Shown here: one piece after another, positions 6,680 to 8,374 of the stretch | How positions within the stretch are numbered: the stretch's first letter is position 1 | Layout of the letters: each line of letters opens with the position of its first letter | NCBI GenBank assembly: GCA_017615235.1 | Contig: JAGAAM010000191.1 | Coordinates: 1 to 8,374 of the forward strand | Length of the DNA stretch: 8,374 bases | Direction: 5' to 3' | Source: Clostridia bacterium | GTDB lineage: Bacteria > Bacillota_A > Clostridia > Oscillospirales > CAG-382 | Position numbers and translations under genes: made by a program | Notes under the pieces: model-generated | What the model saw: the letters and a program-made list of their open reading frames with translations, nothing else | The model's database searches: none | Told to the model about the DNA's origin: nothing

Positions 6680-6700
6680 AAAAATATATTAATATTTTTT
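6680..6700 (-). promoter_or_regulatory. Probable UP element of the tRNA-Glu promoter
   Basis: A pure A/T tract directly upstream of the -35 box, read on the - strand as AAAAAATATTAATATATTTT. It fits the A-tract plus T-tract pattern bound by the RNA polymerase alpha subunit at stable-RNA promoters. It is also a palindrome, AAAAATAT-ATTA-ATATTTTT. Confidence 0.5.
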
Positions 6701-6714
6701 GTCGTTTTCATCGC

Positions 6715-6729
6715 GTACATTTTATGTAC
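6715..6729. promoter_or_regulatory. Palindrome abutting the kinase -35 box, possible operator
   Basis: GTACAT-TTT-ATGTAC is a perfect inverted repeat with six-base arms, ending one base before the -35 hexamer of the kinase promoter. Its right half is part of TATGTACTT (6723-6731), which recurs at 6374-6382 by the lysozyme promoter. The function is inferred from position and symmetry. Confidence 0.45.
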
Positions 6730-6758
6730 TTGAAAAATTCACAAACCGGTGATAAAAT
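6730..6758 (+). promoter_or_regulatory. Promoter of the sensor histidine kinase gene
   Basis: -35 TTGAAA (6730-6735), spacer 17, -10 TAAAAT (6753-6758) with an upstream TG at 6750-6751, an extended -10. The start should be near 6765, leaving a leader of about 28 bases to the ATG at 6793. It diverges from the tRNA promoter. Confidence 0.75.
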
Positions 6759-6792
6759 ATCCTGAACGATAACGATGAAAGCGGGGAAAACG

Positions 6793-8253
6793 ATGTTTAA
6801 AAGTATATTCGGCAAATATCTCGCCGCGTTTACGGTGATACTGCTTTGCTGTATCGTCGTAATAATCCTTTCGGTCGCTTTCGTCACTTCCAACGACGCG
6901 CGCAGCGACCGCGCCGACGTCATGGCGTCGGCGGCCAACAACGTCCGTTACGCCGCGGAGACGGTTTCCGACGTAAACGGATCGCCGGACATCGCAAAAG
7001 CGTTTTCCGACGCGCCGAAGCTGGCGGAGCTCGTGAACAAAAACGCGCAGAGTTCGCACGTCGATATCTACGTTTTCGACGGGACGGGAAACCTTGTCGC
7101 CGCTTCCGCCGGAGCGGAGGAGACGGCCGCGCCGGCCCTTCCCGAATCGGCGCTCAATAAGATGCTTTCCGCAAGCGGCGCCTATTCCGCCAGCACGGTA
7201 GAGGATCTTTTCGAAGGCAGCCGCCTTAATCAGTACACCGTCGGAAACATCGGCGGGGAACGCTTTATCGTCCTCGTCAGCGTGGATATGGTGAACCGCA
7301 GCATTTTCGGGAAACAGATGGTTATGGTCGCGGTGACCGTATCGCTGTGGGTGTTCCTGGCGGCGATGATCTCGCTTTACGTCATTTCAAGAAGGATCAC
7401 CAAACCTTTAAGCGAGGTCGTATCCGCGGCTACCGATTACTCGAAAGGCAGGTTCGACCGCAAGATCGAAGTCAGCGGCAAGGACGAGGTCGCGGAGCTT
7501 GCGAAGGCTATCAACGAGATGGCGTCCTCGCTCGCACATATCGAGGAAGTCAGGAATTCCTTCATCGGCAACGTATCGCACGACCTGCGCACCCCGATGA
7601 CGACGATCCAGGGGTTCGTCGACGGAATACTCGACGGCACGATCCCGCCCGAAAAACACGAATATTACCTTAATATCATCTCCGAAGAGGTCAGAAGGCT
7701 TTCAAGACTTGTCAATACGCTTCTCGAGATGTCGCGCCTCGAAAGCGGAGCGAATATGCACATGACCGATTTCAACCTCACCGAGAAGGCGCGCACCGTG
7801 CTTATCTCGCTTGAGAGCAAGATCACGAAAAAGGACCTCGATATCGAGTTCGACGGAGGAGACGAGGACGTCTTCGTCCGCGCAGACGCCGACCTTATCC
7901 ACCGCGTGATGTTCAACCTTACCGACAACGCGGTAAAATTCACCCCGAACGGCGGCAAGATCACCGTTAGGATAGCCGCGGTCTCCGACGGCAGGCGCAA
8001 GAAGTGCGCAAAGTTCTCGATCCGCAACACCGGCGTAGGCATACCGAAAGAGGAGCTTCCGCACGTTTTCGAAAGGTTTTACAAGACCGACCGTTCGCGC
8101 GGGCTCGACAAGAGCGGCACGGGCCTGGGGCTTTATATCGCGAAAGCGGCGATACTCAACCACGGTTCCGACCTCACCGTCGATTCGGTGCAGGGCGAAT
8201 ATACCGAATTCAGCTTCACGCTGCCGCTCGGACAGGTCACGAAAAATTCATAA
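6793..8253 (+). CDS. Membrane sensor histidine kinase (HAMP, HisKA, HATPase_c)
   Basis: 486 residues from ATG 6793. TM1 spans about 9-32, an extracytoplasmic sensor region of about 140 residues follows (VDIYVFDGTGNLVAAS at 90-105 resembles a Cache-like fold, uncertain), and TM2 is about 176-197. HAMP (about 198-250) carries the usual RRITKPLSEV. The H box is SHDLRTP with phospho-accepting His263. The ATPase domain has FNLTDNAVKFT (374-384, N box), NTGVGI (412-417, G1 with Asn in place of the common Asp, a known variant), FERFYK (426-431) and GTGLGL (442-447). All catalytic boxes are present. It should autophosphorylate on an external signal and pass phosphate to a response regulator, which is not in the window. 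A longer start at ATG 6775 has no ribosome binding site and would leave only about ten leader bases; ATG 6793 follows GGGGA at 6783-6787. No terminator follows, so read-through into the next gene is possible. Confidence 0.93.
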   Translation: MFKSIFGKYLAAFTVILLCCIVVIILSVAFVTSNDARSDRADVMASAANNVRYAAETVSDVNGSPDIAKAFSDAPKLAELVNKNAQSSHVDIYVFDGTGNLVAASAGAEETAAPALPESALNKMLSASGAYSASTVEDLFEGSRLNQYTVGNIGGERFIVLVSVDMVNRSIFGKQMVMVAVTVSLWVFLAAMISLYVISRRITKPLSEVVSAATDYSKGRFDRKIEVSGKDEVAELAKAINEMASSLAHIEEVRNSFIGNVSHDLRTPMTTIQGFVDGILDGTIPPEKHEYYLNIISEEVRRLSRLVNTLLEMSRLESGANMHMTDFNLTEKARTVLISLESKITKKDLDIEFDGGDEDVFVRADADLIHRVMFNLTDNAVKFTPNGGKITVRIAAVSDGRRKKCAKFSIRNTGVGIPKEELPHVFERFYKTDRSRGLDKSGTGLGLYIAKAAILNHGSDLTVDSVQGEYTEFSFTLPLGQVTKNS

Positions 8254-8269
8254 AATTGCGCCTTTATAC

Positions 8270-8298
8270 TTGAATAAGCGCCTCCTCTGTGATATAAT
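8270..8298 (+). promoter_or_regulatory. Promoter of the gene starting at 8359
   Basis: -35 TTGAAT (8270-8275), spacer 17, -10 TATAAT (8293-8298, perfect) with TG at 8290-8291 (extended -10). The start should be near 8305. It closely resembles the kinase promoter, including TACTTGAA around the -35 box. Confidence 0.8.
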
Positions 8299-8304
8299 TT
8301 AATA

Positions 8305-8334
8305 TAATTTTTTAAAGAATAATTTTTTAAAGAA
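8305..8334 (+). repeat. 15-bp tandem direct repeat in the leader of the next gene
   Basis: TAATTTTTTAAAGAA occurs twice without a gap (8305-8319 and 8320-8334), covering about +1 to +30 of the predicted transcript. It could bind a regulator or be a slippage product. A nearby ten-base echo of ATATAATTT (8292-8300 and 8302-8310) adds a second TATAAT. Confidence 0.8.
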
Positions 8335-8358
8335 CGGTCGGAAAGGGGCTTGACAGAT

Positions 8359-8374
8359 ATGATGAAGAATGCGA
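8359..8374 (+). CDS. Start of a further gene, cut by the window end
   Basis: ATG at 8359 begins MMKNA and runs off the end. GGAAAGGGG (8340-8348) lies ten bases upstream as a ribosome binding site, and a strong promoter precedes it. A second ATG follows at 8362. Too little is visible to name a product. Because it directly follows the kinase gene it could be linked to it in function, but this is only position. Confidence 0.55.

Noticed and set aside
8258..8281. Hairpin GCGC...GCGC after the kinase stop as a terminator
   Set aside because: The stem is short and imperfect, no T run follows, and it overlaps the promoter of the next gene.
8350..8355. TTGACA close to the window end as a -35 box
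   Set aside because: It lies between the ribosome binding site and the ATG of the next gene, with too little sequence after it to show a -10 box; a better promoter lies upstream.

Overview
The window looks like chromosomal DNA of an anaerobic Gram-positive bacterium of the class Clostridia, probably a gut or rumen lineage. The pointers are a YerC/YecD (TrpR-like) regulator fragment, a MetH without reactivation domain, a secreted protein with a C-terminal type I dockerin, consensus sigma-A type promoters, and a GC-rich coding style with AT-rich intergenic DNA. The species cannot be named from the sequence.

Left part (1-4160, + strand): a tight operon enters from outside the window. It holds the end of a YerC-like HTH regulator, a class I SAM-dependent methyltransferase of unknown substrate, metF (methylenetetrahydrofolate reductase) and metH (cobalamin-dependent methionine synthase). 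Stop and start codons overlap or nearly overlap at every junction (TAATG, ATGACTGATATG, TGATG), so translation is probably coupled. MetF makes 5-methyl-THF and MetH passes its methyl group to homocysteine. The operon ends at a perfect 14-bp hairpin that can terminate transcription from both sides.

Middle (4199-6415, - strand): one 714-residue secreted protein with its own strong promoter. The order is signal peptide, phage-tail-type lysozyme domain, then two copies of an SH3 / InlB-type B-repeat / bacterial Ig-like (Big_3) block, then a dockerin. It is probably a peptidoglycan hydrolase that can bind a cohesin-bearing partner, and it is the most unusual gene here.

Intergenic stretch 6344-6792 (about 450 bases): it holds the lysozyme promoter, a tRNA-Glu(CUC) gene on the - strand with promoter, probable UP element and terminator, and a + strand promoter for the next gene. 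A 9-mer (TATGTACTT), within an inverted repeat at each site, occurs at both the lysozyme and the kinase promoters.

Right part (6793-8374, + strand): a membrane sensor histidine kinase without an adjacent response regulator, then an AT-rich intergenic stretch with a very good extended -10 promoter and a 15-bp tandem repeat, then the first codons of another gene.

No CRISPR array, IS element, prophage or integrase was seen. The metabolic and tRNA genes are ordinary. The parts worth following are the dockerin-tagged duplicated lysozyme and its possible regulatory link to the kinase.
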